From assembly GCA_944321365.1 (NCBI GenBank), contig CALULA010000003.1, forward strand, positions 62,001 to 126,000: a DNA stretch of 64,000 nucleotides, given 5' to 3'. The stretch's first letter is position 1. The number at the start of each line of letters is the position of its first letter. The notes beneath the pieces were generated by a model. That model saw only the letters and a list, made by a program, of their open reading frames with translations, ran no database searches and was not told the origin of the DNA. A program made the translations under genes and the position numbers. Origin of the DNA: an uncultured Paraprevotella sp. (GTDB lineage Bacteria; Bacteroidota; Bacteroidia; Bacteroidales; Bacteroidaceae). Shown piece after piece: positions 1 to 7,155 of the stretch.

Positions 1-52
1 AGATGAGAATGATTACGACTACGAAAACCGGAAAAAAGATTGATACGTCCAT
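1..52 (-). CDS. Start of a probable SPFH/flotillin-like protein (partial)
   Basis: Only the first 17 codons are inside the window. The ATG lies at 52-50 on the minus strand and is followed by M-D-V-S and a run of F, V and I residues, as expected for an N-terminal membrane segment. It sits 29 bp after the NfeD-like gene on the same strand. NfeD-family proteins are usually encoded next to an SPFH partner (FloA/YqfA in bacteria), so that identity is inferred from position and the hydrophobic start. Nothing catalytic or diagnostic is visible in this fragment. Confidence 0.5.
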   Translation of the reverse strand, partial: MDVSIFFPVFVVVIILI

Positions 53-81
53 AAGATGTAATAAAATTAAGTGAATATGCT

Positions 82-546
82 TTATCGTTTCTTTACAATG
101 ACCTGAGCGTCTTCCACGCGTGTGACGATGATGGGTGTGCCTTCGTCCAGGAAGCCGTCGGCAGATTTCACTTCCACGACCTTGCCTTGGATGTCCGCGT
201 TGCCGATGAGGGCGAGCCGCGTGATGGCTATTCCTTCGTCGCCTGGCTGTACGGAGAGTTGTTCTGTCGTGGCGGCTGTGGAGTCTATGCTTTTATGCAG
301 CGAGTATTTTTCGAGCGTTTTGGAACGCACCATCCAATAGCCCAGCAGGCAGCATACGGCCAATGAGGCTGCCATTACCCATAATCCGGTGGCAATGCCG
401 AACTGGTCGAAAACGATGTAGTTGGCTGCTACGAGGCAACATCCGGCTGCTATGCCGGCTATGCTTGTTCCCGGAAGGATGAATAGTTCAACGGCCAGCA
501 GGATGGCGCAGAACAGGAAGAGTAGTGTGATGAAAAGTATTTCCAT
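82..546 (-). CDS. NfeD-like membrane protein
   Basis: A 154-residue protein. Three to four hydrophobic segments fill residues 1-70, and a soluble tail of about 70 residues follows. The tail has the pattern of an NfeD OB-fold domain: G-x-A-x-T-x-L near 105-112, G-K-V-V-E-V near 121-126 and a closing I-V-V-K segment. Short NfeD proteins work with SPFH proteins in membrane microdomains, and the next gene on this strand begins like one. The gene follows rsgA by 20 bp, so it is probably co-transcribed with frr and rsgA. It lacks the ClpP-like protease domain of long NfeD proteins. Confidence 0.8.
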   Translation of the reverse strand: MEILFITLLFLFCAILLAVELFILPGTSIAGIAAGCCLVAANYIVFDQFGIATGLWVMAASLAVCCLLGYWMVRSKTLEKYSLHKSIDSTAATTEQLSVQPGDEGIAITRLALIGNADIQGKVVEVKSADGFLDEGTPIIVTRVEDAQVIVKKR

Positions 547-566
547 GGCAGGTCGTATAAAGGTTC

Positions 567-1499
567 TTAATAAGCTTGTCGGTATTTTGTTTCGTCCGGA
601 TCCTCCAGCATATTGAGGTAGGAGGCATAACGGCTTTGGCTGACGCGCCCTTCCTCGACAGCCTGTCGGACAGCGCAGCCCGGCTCATGGGTGTGGGTGC
701 AGTCGCCGTATTTGCAATTTGCTGATTCGCGGAAAATCTCCTTGAAGTAATGGCCGACTTCCTCTTTCTTGAAGTCGAATGTGCCGAATCCTTTGATTCC
801 CGGTGTGTCGATGACGCACCCGCTTTCCGGCAGGTTGAACATTTCGCTGAAGGTTGTGGTGTGCATGCCTGTGTCATGGGCTGAGGAAATCTCGGCGGTT
901 CTGGCGTTCAGGCCGGGTATCAGTGTGTTGAGTAATGTGGACTTTCCTACGCCGGAATTTCCGGAGAGCAGTGTGGTTTTGCCTTTCAGGAGGTTGCTTA
1001 TTTTTTCCATGCCTGTTTCCTGCAAGGCAGAACACGCTATGCAGTCATAGCCGATGTGCTCATACAGCCGCATCAGTGCAGACATATATTTCTTCTCCTC
1101 TTCCGTATAGCAGTCTGTCTTGTTGAAAGTCAGGATGACGGGTATGCGGTAGGCTTCGGCTGAAGCCAGGAAACGGTCGATGAAAATGGTGGATGTCTCC
1201 GGGTGGCTTATGGTGATGAGCAGCAGCACCTGGTCTACGTTTGCAGCGATGATGTGGCTTTGTTTGGACAGGTTGGAAGCCTTGCGGATAATGTAGTTCT
1301 TGCGTTCTTCTATTTCTGTGATGAAGGCCGTACCTTCCGCGTTGCACGTGATTTGCACATAGTCGCCTACAGCCACCGGATTGGTGCTGCGTATGCCTTT
1401 CAGCCGGAAGCTTCCTTTGATTTTGGAATCTACAAGTTGGCCGTCGTCCGTGCGGACAACGTACCAACTTCCTGTATTGCGAATGACGAGTCCACGCAT
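567..1499 (-). CDS. rsgA: Ribosome small-subunit-dependent GTPase A
   Basis: RsgA (YjeQ) is a circularly permuted GTPase that checks late 30S subunit assembly. The order of motifs shows the permutation: an N-terminal OB-fold (about 1-70), then G4 NKTD (126-129), then G1 GNSGVGKST (180-188), then G3 DTPG (231-234). A C-terminal zinc knuckle follows with C262, C267, H269 and C275. At 310 residues it is full length for the family. Its ATG shares one base with the frr stop codon (TGATG), so translation is probably coupled to ribosome recycling factor, another ribosome-cycle gene. Confidence 0.97.
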   Translation of the reverse strand: MRGLVIRNTGSWYVVRTDDGQLVDSKIKGSFRLKGIRSTNPVAVGDYVQITCNAEGTAFITEIEERKNYIIRKASNLSKQSHIIAANVDQVLLLITISHPETSTIFIDRFLASAEAYRIPVILTFNKTDCYTEEEKKYMSALMRLYEHIGYDCIACSALQETGMEKISNLLKGKTTLLSGNSGVGKSTLLNTLIPGLNARTAEISSAHDTGMHTTTFSEMFNLPESGCVIDTPGIKGFGTFDFKKEEVGHYFKEIFRESANCKYGDCTHTHEPGCAVRQAVEEGRVSQSRYASYLNMLEDPDETKYRQAY

Positions 1500-2059
1500 C
1501 AGACGGTCATGATTTCTTTGTCCTTGGCTGCGAACAATTCATCAATTTGTTTGATGTATTTGTCGTGAACCTTCTGCAGCTTGCCCTCTGCGTCTTTCTG
1601 TTCGTCCTCCGGCATGCCGTCCTTGACCGCTTTTTTCAGTGCGTCTATGGCGTCGCGGCGGGCATTGCGCACGCTCACCTTGGCCGTTTCGCATTCCGAC
1701 TTGCACTGTTTGGCCAATTGTTTGCGGCGTTCTTCGGTCAACGGTGGTATGCCTATGCGGATTATTTCTCCGTTGTTTTCCGGAGTAATGCCCAGATCGG
1801 AGTCGATGATGGCTTTCTCAATGGGGCGGAACATGTTTTTGTCCCACGGCTTGATGGCGATGCTGCGTGCGTCCGGTGTGTTGACGGCTGCGACATTGTT
1901 GATAGGCACCATCGCACCATAGGAATCCACACGTATGCCGTCCAGCAGCCGGATGTCCGCTTTTCCGGCGCGGATGTGCGCCAAGGCGTCGTCCAGATAC
2001 ATCACTGCCATGTCCATTTTCTCTTTTGCTTCGTCCAGAATTGTCTTTGAATCTGCCAT
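1499..2059 (-). CDS. frr: Ribosome recycling factor
   Basis: RRF, with EF-G, splits the post-termination 70S ribosome. The 186-residue protein is the standard length and shows family features: an R-A-G-K-A segment near residue 32, a P-I-N-N-V-A-A stretch in domain II, and the [10 protein letters not shown] helix of the three-helix bundle. A promoter with both Bacteroidota boxes lies 50 bp upstream, so frr, rsgA and nfeD can be transcribed independently of pyrH although all are on the same strand. Pairing of pyrH and frr is common in bacteria; here 435 bp separate them. Confidence 0.97.
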   Translation of the reverse strand: MADSKTILDEAKEKMDMAVMYLDDALAHIRAGKADIRLLDGIRVDSYGAMVPINNVAAVNTPDARSIAIKPWDKNMFRPIEKAIIDSDLGITPENNGEIIRIGIPPLTEERRKQLAKQCKSECETAKVSVRNARRDAIDALKKAVKDGMPEDEQKDAEGKLQKVHDKYIKQIDELFAAKDKEIMTV

Positions 2060-2109
2060 TGTTGTCTTCTTATTTATTATATATAATGTATATCATGAGG
2101 TTCGCGAAA

Positions 2110-2140
2110 CAAAAATAGTTGATTTTTTATTTATCTGCAA
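2110..2140 (-). promoter_or_regulatory. Promoter of frr-rsgA-nfeD
   Basis: On the minus strand a TTG (2140-2138) and TATTTTTG (2117-2110) are spaced 20 bp apart, matching the Bacteroidota -33/-7 pattern. The frr ATG is about 50 bp downstream. Confidence 0.7.
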
Positions 2141-2394
2141 TAAAACGGCTGATGAAATCATAGAAACTGTTGTCTTTGCTTCGCGGAAATAAGGACGATA
2201 GGCGGATGAGGCAAGGAAAGAGTTTGACACAGTGCGGAAAAAAGTATTTGCCGTTGTCTCTTTCGCCGTAAAAACGACTAAAATAATGCTCGGAAGAACC
2301 GGGATGGCGGGCGCGCCTGCATGGGCGTGTTCCGTTATTTTCGTTGAGGTCTGGCTTGGGTGACTGGCAGACGGCAGGAAACGGTGTTTTATTA

Positions 2395-2478
2395 CCTTCG
2401 CAAGGATGTGCCGGAATGACGGGTGTATTCAGCCTGAGACTGTCTGCCGCCTGTCGTTCCGGCACATCTCTGTGAAGG
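2395..2478. repeat. Large imperfect inverted repeat after pyrH
   Basis: Outer arms CCTTC (2395-2399) and GAAGG (2474-2478) pair. A symmetric 5x5 internal loop follows, then 16-nt arms 2405-2420 and 2453-2468 (GATGTGCCGGAA core) that pair with one G-T wobble. The apical loop is 32 nt. No T-tract follows on either strand, so it is not an ordinary intrinsic terminator. It could be a structured 3' end of the yraN-birA-pyrH mRNA, a small RNA, or a DNA element. Confidence 0.6.
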
Positions 2479-2494
2479 ATGATGAGCAAGAGGG

Positions 2495-3205
2495 TCAGTT
2501 GTGCACCAGTGTGCCGATTTCTTCGCCCTCCATCACCTTTTTCAGGTTACCGTACACGTCCATGTTGAACACATAGATGGGCAGGTTGTTTTCCTTGCAC
2601 ATCGTGGTGGCTGTGAGGTCCATCACCTTCAGTCCTCGGTTATAAATCTCATCGTATGTGATGTCCTTGAATTTCGTCGCTGCCGGGTCTTTCTCCGGGT
2701 CGGCCGTATAGACGCCGTCCACGCGTGTGCCTTTGAGCATCACATCCGCCTCAATCTCTATGCCTCTCAGCGAAGAGCCGGTGTCGGTGGTGAAATAGGG
2801 ATTGCCCGTTCCTGCACTCATGATGACCACTTCTCCGGCTTCCATGTATTCAATGGCTTTCCATTTGCTGTAGAATTCGCCGATAGGCTCCATCCGTATG
2901 GCGGTCAGTACACGGCTCTTTACGCCGATGGCCCCCAGGGCACTGCTCAGTCCCAGAGAGTTGATGACGGTGGCGCACATGCCCATCTGGTCACCTTTTA
3001 CGCGGTCGAAGCCTTTGCCCGCTCCGCTGAGTCCGCGGAAGATGTTGCCTCCGCCTATGACGATGCCGATCTGCACGCCCATGTCGTGCACTTCCTTGAT
3101 TTGTTCCGCATACTCGGCCAGCCGTTTTTCATCGATGCCGTAGTGCTGTTCTCCCATGAGGCTTTCTCCACTCAGTTTGAGGAGTATTCGTTTGAATTTT
3201 GTCAT
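2495..3205 (-). CDS. pyrH: UMP kinase
   Basis: UMP kinase makes UDP from UMP and ATP in pyrimidine synthesis. The 236-residue protein carries the amino-acid-kinase fold signatures: the K-L-S-G-E-S phosphate-binding segment near residue 10, GGGNIFRG near 52-59, a G-D-Q-M-G-M-C-A-T segment, and a T-G-N-P-Y-F-T-T-D segment near 132-140. Length matches hexameric bacterial PyrH. It follows birA by 24 bp on the same strand and is probably the last gene of a yraN-birA-pyrH transcript ending near the hairpin at 2395-2478. Confidence 0.97.
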   Translation of the reverse strand: MTKFKRILLKLSGESLMGEQHYGIDEKRLAEYAEQIKEVHDMGVQIGIVIGGGNIFRGLSGAGKGFDRVKGDQMGMCATVINSLGLSSALGAIGVKSRVLTAIRMEPIGEFYSKWKAIEYMEAGEVVIMSAGTGNPYFTTDTGSSLRGIEIEADVMLKGTRVDGVYTADPEKDPAATKFKDITYDEIYNRGLKVMDLTATTMCKENNLPIYVFNMDVYGNLKKVMEGEEIGTLVHN

Positions 3206-3229
3206 AAAAAAGTTGGTTTGGTTAATTTC

Positions 3230-4018
3230 TCATATTTGTGGCTTTCTGTCTGTCGGAATGAGGAAACTCACTTCTTTGAACGCGTAACGGCGTTGTATTC
3301 CCTGTCTGTCGGACAATAGAAGATGGCCGGTCGGTTCTATTCCCGCAATCCGGGCTTCGAAAGTGCCGTTTGCATCTGCATAAGGGTGAAATCCTTCTTT
3401 GGCATACAGCGAATCCAGATATTTTCCGGTTATTTCTTCTGTCTGGCCGGACAGAATGTCATTGAAGTATTTCTTGAAACTTTTGACGATTTCAGCGAGG
3501 ATGAAAATCCGTTCGTGCTCTTTCCCCGTGACTTGTGCGAGGGAGATGGGGTTCGGGGCATCGCTTTTGAATACGGTCTGGTTCACGTTGACCCCCACGC
3601 CGAGGATGCATTCCTCGATGCGGTTGCCTGCCAGCGTGTTCTCGATAAGCATGCCGCATATCTTACTGTTGCGCCAGTAGATGTCGTTCGGCCATTTCAC
3701 GGTGAAGCCGTCAGCGTATGCGGCGAGCGTGTCGCGCACAGCGAGTGACATGGCCTGTGAGAGGACGAACTGGCGGTTCGCACTGATGCCCGTGGGGTGG
3801 ACGAGCAGGCCCAGCAGCAGATTCTTGCCGGCTTCAGACTCCCATGAGTTATGGGCTTGTCCGCGTCCGGCTGTCTGGAAATCGCTTGTCACCAAGACCA
3901 TCTCCTTTGACGTTACCGGACGGTAATGTCTCAGGAAGTTGATGGTAGAGTCAGTGGAACTGAGACGAATCCATTCGAACGTGGGTGAATCATCTAATGT
4001 GTACAGTGCATTTGTCAT
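3230..4018 (-). CDS. birA: Biotin-[acetyl-CoA-carboxylase] ligase
   Basis: Biotin protein ligase activates biotin to biotinyl-AMP and attaches it to the carboxyl carrier protein. Visible motifs are GRGQxxxxW near residue 53, KWPND near 104-108 and CGMLIEN near 115-121. The 262-residue length covers only the catalytic and C-terminal domains. There is no N-terminal helix-turn-helix, so this is a monofunctional ligase, not an E. coli-type repressor. It lies 28 bp after yraN and 24 bp before pyrH, a housekeeping run with no obvious functional theme. Confidence 0.93.
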   Translation of the reverse strand: MTNALYTLDDSPTFEWIRLSSTDSTINFLRHYRPVTSKEMVLVTSDFQTAGRGQAHNSWESEAGKNLLLGLLVHPTGISANRQFVLSQAMSLAVRDTLAAYADGFTVKWPNDIYWRNSKICGMLIENTLAGNRIEECILGVGVNVNQTVFKSDAPNPISLAQVTGKEHERIFILAEIVKSFKKYFNDILSGQTEEITGKYLDSLYAKEGFHPYADANGTFEARIAGIEPTGHLLLSDRQGIQRRYAFKEVSFLIPTDRKPQI

Positions 4019-4046
4019 TTCCTGGTGATTTGATGGTGAGACCGGG

Positions 4047-4415
4047 TTAAAACAATGGCGGATAGAAGGCGTCCTGTATGTGTCTGAGGTCCGGTTGTCC
4101 TTCCTTGTCCGCTATGATGGTTATCAGGTCGAAGCGTATGGGCAGGTCTATGGCGTATTTGCGGACGTAAGCGTCTGCCGAACTGACGATGCGGCGTATC
4201 TTGCCGTTGCCGACAGCCTCCTCTGGCATGCCGAAAGCTGTGTCTTTGCGGGTCTTGACTTCTACAATCACCAATGTGTTGTCTTTCTCTGCCACAATGT
4301 CCAGTTCTTTATGTCCGGAACGCCAATTCCGATGCCGGATGGCATATCCCTTCGACAGCAGATAGTTTGCTGCTATCTGCTCTCCTTCAAGTCCGAGTTG
4401 GTTGTGTGCTGCCAT
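4047..4415 (-). CDS. YraN/UPF0102 family endonuclease-like protein
   Basis: A 122-residue protein with the UPF0102 core: G-x-x-G-E-x-x-A-A-x-Y-L near the N terminus, then E-L-D-I-V-A and V-I-V-E-V-K-T-R near residues 37-57. That D...E-x-K arrangement is the catalytic core of PD-(D/E)xK nucleases. The cellular role of the family is not settled; related proteins act on or near recombination intermediates. It is first in a tight run with birA and pyrH. The gap upstream (4416-4800) is shared with the divergent tadA and contains a TTGCGCAAG repeat array. Confidence 0.88.
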   Translation of the reverse strand: MAAHNQLGLEGEQIAANYLLSKGYAIRHRNWRSGHKELDIVAEKDNTLVIVEVKTRKDTAFGMPEEAVGNGKIRRIVSSADAYVRKYAIDLPIRFDLITIIADKEGQPDLRHIQDAFYPPLF

Positions 4416-4588
4416 GTTGGTCTGTCGGATGTCTGTCTTGCAAAATTAGGTAAAAAAAACGTAAAAGACGAAAGAAAAGTTCAAAACAAACGGCCGCGGG
4501 AGGGATTTTGCGCGTCGGACTATAGCCGGCAGGTCTTTCTTGTGGAGCCGGATGTTCAAAGACTGGTCTTTAGATGTCTTTCCGACGG

Positions 4589-4664
4589 CTTGCCCGAAAC
4601 GGCAGTCGGTCTTGCGCAAGGATGCCGGTGTTCTTGCGCAAAGTCTGAAGTGTTCTTGCGCAAG
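4589..4664. repeat. TTGCGCAAG array A (22-bp period)
   Basis: Palindromic units start at 4611 (CTTGCGCAAG), 4633 (CTTGCGCAAA) and 4655 (CTTGCGCAAG), exactly 22 bp apart with 12-bp spacers. A degenerate copy CTTGCCCGAA sits in register at 4589. It ends about 80 bp before the tadA -33 element. Confidence 0.9.
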
Positions 4665-4746
4665 GATTCCAAGGGCTTCGGTGAAGAGTGGCGTGCGGTT
4701 GGCCGGAGCCGTTTGTCGGCCTGCAGGGATTTCCGTGCGGCGGATG

Positions 4747-4777
4747 TTGGCCGTTCCTGACAAAAGTCTTATTTTTG
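4747..4777 (+). promoter_or_regulatory. Promoter of tadA
   Basis: TTG at 4747-4749 and TATTTTTG at 4770-4777 match the Bacteroidota -33/-7 consensus with 20-bp spacing. The ATG at 4801 is 23 bp downstream, which supports that start over longer in-frame extensions. Confidence 0.7.
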
Positions 4778-4800
4778 TACCCGAAAAAACTAAGGAAGAA

Positions 4801-5235
4801 ATGGCCGATGACGAGTTCTATATGAAAAAGGCACTGGAAGAGGCCCGGCAGGCTTTCTCGCAGGGTGAGATTCCGGTGGGGGCGGTTGTGGTGTGCGGCG
4901 GGCGTATTCTGGCGCGTGCGCACAACCTGACGGAGACGCTGACGGACGTGACGGCGCATGCCGAGATGCAGGCCGTGACGGCGGCTGCAAACGCGCTGGG
5001 GGGGAAGTATCTGAATGACTGTACGCTGTATGTGACGATGGAGCCGTGTGTGATGTGTGCGGGGGCTCTCGGCTGGGCGCAGCTGGGACGTCTTGTCTAT
5101 GGGGCAACGGACGAGAAACGGGGATTCACGCGCTTCGCTCCTCAGGCCCTGCATCCGCGTACGGAAGTAGCCGGCGGCGTGATGGCCGCAGAGGCGGCGG
5201 ACTTGTTGAAAGCCTTTTTCAAGGTTCGGCGGTAG
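4801..5235 (+). CDS. tadA: tRNA-specific adenosine deaminase
   Basis: TadA converts adenosine 34 of tRNA-Arg(ACG) to inosine. The 144-residue protein has the cytidine/deoxycytidylate-deaminase zinc site: H53-A-E55 (zinc ligand and proton shuttle) and P82-C-V-M-C86. The reading frame stays open upstream to 4540, but that stretch crosses the repeat array and the promoter, so I take the ATG at 4801. The gene ends exactly where the convergent DUF4834 gene ends, with no base between the two stop codons. Confidence 0.95.
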   Translation: MADDEFYMKKALEEARQAFSQGEIPVGAVVVCGGRILARAHNLTETLTDVTAHAEMQAVTAAANALGGKYLNDCTLYVTMEPCVMCAGALGWAQLGRLVYGATDEKRGFTRFAPQALHPRTEVAGGVMAAEAADLLKAFFKVRR

Positions 5236-5499
5236 TTATTTGTTCTTGATTTCCTCAAAGTCTATATATTCGCCTTCATCATCGTCGAAAATCTTCTGGT
5301 GGGGGCGGTGAGGATGAGGTCGGCTGTTGTCTGCCTCTTCTGTCTGGCTGTTTTTTGTATAGCTGTCAGACCTTTTCCTTTTTCCGGAAAAGGCAGACAT
5401 GATGTCTTTCGCTTTTCTGACGATGCTGAGGTAAACGAACCATAGTATGGCCAGGAGGGGAAGAACAAGAAGGAACAAACAACCTAAAGGACCGGTCAT
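5236..5499 (-). CDS. DUF4834-type small membrane protein
   Basis: An 87-residue protein with one N-terminal membrane segment (about residues 5-27), a basic linker K-G-K-R-K-R, a polar middle with several histidines, and an acidic tail D-D-D-E-G-E-Y-I-D-F-E-E-I-K. This layout matches the DUF4834 family of Bacteroidota, whose function is unknown. It follows pssA by 55 bp on the same strand, and this position next to the phosphatidylethanolamine genes suggests co-transcription only. The charged tail could be a cytoplasmic contact surface, but that is speculation. Confidence 0.7.
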   Translation of the reverse strand: MTGPLGCLFLLVLPLLAILWFVYLSIVRKAKDIMSAFSGKRKRSDSYTKNSQTEEADNSRPHPHRPHQKIFDDDEGEYIDFEEIKNK

Positions 5500-5554
5500 A
5501 AAATCTTTTTTATAGGGTTATCATGCTGACAGATATACAAGAACCGTGCCAGTC

Positions 5555-6268
5555 TCAATGCCGTTTCCGCTTCCACGTGAAGGCCGAGAGGAGAATATAC
5601 CATGCTACAATGGCTGCAAAACCGCTGTATTTGAGCACGATAATCAAGGGGATGCAGGTCAGTATGAAAATAAACTTAATTTTGTTGTCTTGCCACGACA
5701 GGTTCTTGAATTTGAGGGCGAACAGCGGCATTTCGGCCACCAGCAGGAAGCAGGAGAGCAGCATGAGCAGGAACAGCAGCACGGGCGCGCAGGGCAACAA
5801 CAGCAATGACTCGTGGCGGTCGGCTATCAGAGAAGCCCAGAAGAGCGTGTTGGCCGGGGTGGGGACGCCGATGAACGATGACGTCTGTCGCGTGTCAAGG
5901 TTGAACTTGGCCAGACGCAGGGCCGAGAATGCGGCCATGAGGAAAGCTGTATAGGGGATAAAGTCGCGCAGCGGGCCCAGCCATTCCGGATAGTAGACGT
6001 ACTGCAACAGGTGGAACAGCATGGCCGAGGGGGCAACACCGAACGTCACGACGTCTGCCAATGAGTCCAGCTCTTTACCGATGGGGGAAGACACTTTGAG
6101 CAGCCGGGCGGACATTCCGTCGAAAAAGTCGAACACGGCCCCGGTCAGAATGAGCACGAAAGCCCACATGTAATAGCCATGGAAGGCGGCTCCGGTAGCC
6201 ATACAGCCGGAAATGAGGTTGCAGCAGGTGATGGTGTTCGGGATGTTTCGTTTGATGAAGTTTGCCAT
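5555..6268 (-). CDS. pssA: CDP-diacylglycerol--serine O-phosphatidyltransferase
   Basis: Makes phosphatidylserine from CDP-diacylglycerol and serine at the inner membrane. Residues about 45-70 hold the CDP-alcohol phosphotransferase signature D-G-x2-A-R-x8-G-x3-D-x3-D (read here as D-G-M-S-A-R ... G-K-E-L-D-S-L-A-D). Six or more hydrophobic segments fill the 237 residues. The gene starts 5 bp after psd, whose product decarboxylates phosphatidylserine to phosphatidylethanolamine, so consecutive enzymes come from one mRNA. Confidence 0.95.
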   Translation of the reverse strand: MANFIKRNIPNTITCCNLISGCMATGAAFHGYYMWAFVLILTGAVFDFFDGMSARLLKVSSPIGKELDSLADVVTFGVAPSAMLFHLLQYVYYPEWLGPLRDFIPYTAFLMAAFSALRLAKFNLDTRQTSSFIGVPTPANTLFWASLIADRHESLLLLPCAPVLLFLLMLLSCFLLVAEMPLFALKFKNLSWQDNKIKFIFILTCIPLIIVLKYSGFAAIVAWYILLSAFTWKRKRH

Positions 6269-6273
6269 AGTGT

Positions 6274-6966
6274 TTATGGATTGAGCCGGGCCACGACGGT
6301 TTCGTTGCCCACTGTTTTTTGCCCAAGCTTGACGTTGACCTTGGTGCCCACCGGCAGGAAAAGGTCTACTCGTGAACCGAACTTGATGAATCCCAGATGT
6401 TCGTCGATGTAACAGTCCTCGCCTTCCCGTGCGTAAGTGACGATACGCCGGGCCATTGCACCGGCAATCTGGCGGGCCATGATGTCCGTGCCGTCCGGTG
6501 TCTCGATGACAATGGTGGAACGTTCGTTCTCGATGCTGGCTTTGGGGAGCCAGGCTTTATGGAAATTTCCGTTATGGTGTTGTACGAGTTTTACCGTTCC
6601 GTCTACGGGAATCCAATTGGCATGGACATTTGTCAGGCTCATGAAGATGGATACCATCAGACGGCGGTCGTGGAAATACTCGTTTTCGTCAACTTCTTCG
6701 ATAACCACCACTTTGCCGTCGGCTGGAGCCACCACCACGTTTTCCGTGTCCCCCTCGAACCGTCGGATGGGACAACGGAAAAAATTTACTACAACAAAAT
6801 AGACGGTTGCGCAGATGATGACGGCGACATAAAACGCGATCTTACAATCGAAAGCGTAATAAATGCTTGTATTAAGCAATAACAAGGCTATGGCTCCCAC
6901 CACTAAGGTGTGAGTCCCTTCTCTGTGCAGTCTGATCTTTTTTAATCTATTTAGTTTGCGTCCCAT
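6274..6966 (-). CDS. psd: Phosphatidylserine decarboxylase proenzyme
   Basis: Converts phosphatidylserine to phosphatidylethanolamine using a pyruvoyl group made by self-cleavage. It is the short Psd type (230 residues). Two N-terminal membrane segments (about 20-60) precede the catalytic domain. The probable cleavage site is the Gly-Ser in F-G-S-R-V-D near residue 197. An in-frame ATG at 6996 is rejected because it overlaps the -7 box; the start M-G-R-K at 6966 fits the promoter. pssA follows after 5 bp. Confidence 0.93.
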   Translation of the reverse strand: MGRKLNRLKKIRLHREGTHTLVVGAIALLLLNTSIYYAFDCKIAFYVAVIICATVYFVVVNFFRCPIRRFEGDTENVVVAPADGKVVVIEEVDENEYFHDRRLMVSIFMSLTNVHANWIPVDGTVKLVQHHNGNFHKAWLPKASIENERSTIVIETPDGTDIMARQIAGAMARRIVTYAREGEDCYIDEHLGFIKFGSRVDLFLPVGTKVNVKLGQKTVGNETVVARLNP

Positions 6967-6993
6967 GAAGTCCTTTTCCCTTGTATTAGTAGG

Positions 6994-7025
6994 CAAAGGT
7001 AGCTATATTCTGTTAAAAGGCCAAA
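6994..7025 (-). promoter_or_regulatory. Promoter of psd-pssA
   Basis: On the minus strand TTTG (7025-7022) and TACCTTTG (7001-6994) are spaced 20 bp apart, a full Bacteroidota promoter. It lies 28 bp before the psd ATG at 6966. Confidence 0.8.
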
Positions 7026-7155
7026 TCCTGCTCTTTATTTCTCGTTCCGTGGGAGTATAAAAAAACTTTTATGTTAAAAAACGGAGGAATCTTTTGTGGA
7101 TTTCCGTAATGTGGTGTACCTTTACTTTTGGTTTCTTTCCTTAATAGAATCAGAT

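Larger units (their letters stand above)
2060..2494. other. 435-bp gap between pyrH and frr
   Basis: No convincing gene. The single minus-strand reading frame here (2127-2489) is rich in R, P, H and S and resembles no family I know. The gap holds the frr promoter at its low-coordinate end and a large imperfect hairpin (2395-2478) next to the pyrH stop. The middle (about 2150-2390) shows nothing I can name. Confidence 0.6.
4416..4800. other. 385-bp divergent gap between yraN and tadA
   Basis: Contains a four-unit (one degenerate) 22-bp periodic TTGCGCAAG array at 4589-4664 and the tadA promoter at 4747-4777. The reading frames that cross it have arginine- and proline-rich shadow composition. 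This is the only repeat array in the window that lies between divergent rather than convergent genes. Confidence 0.7.

Noticed and set aside
2127..2489. A 120-codon minus-strand frame between pyrH and frr
   Set aside because: Rich in R, P, H and S with no family resemblance, and it crosses the large hairpin and the frr promoter.
4446..4763. A 105-codon minus-strand frame and an extended tadA frame
   Set aside because: Both cross the 22-bp repeat array and the tadA promoter; the translation simply reflects the repeats.
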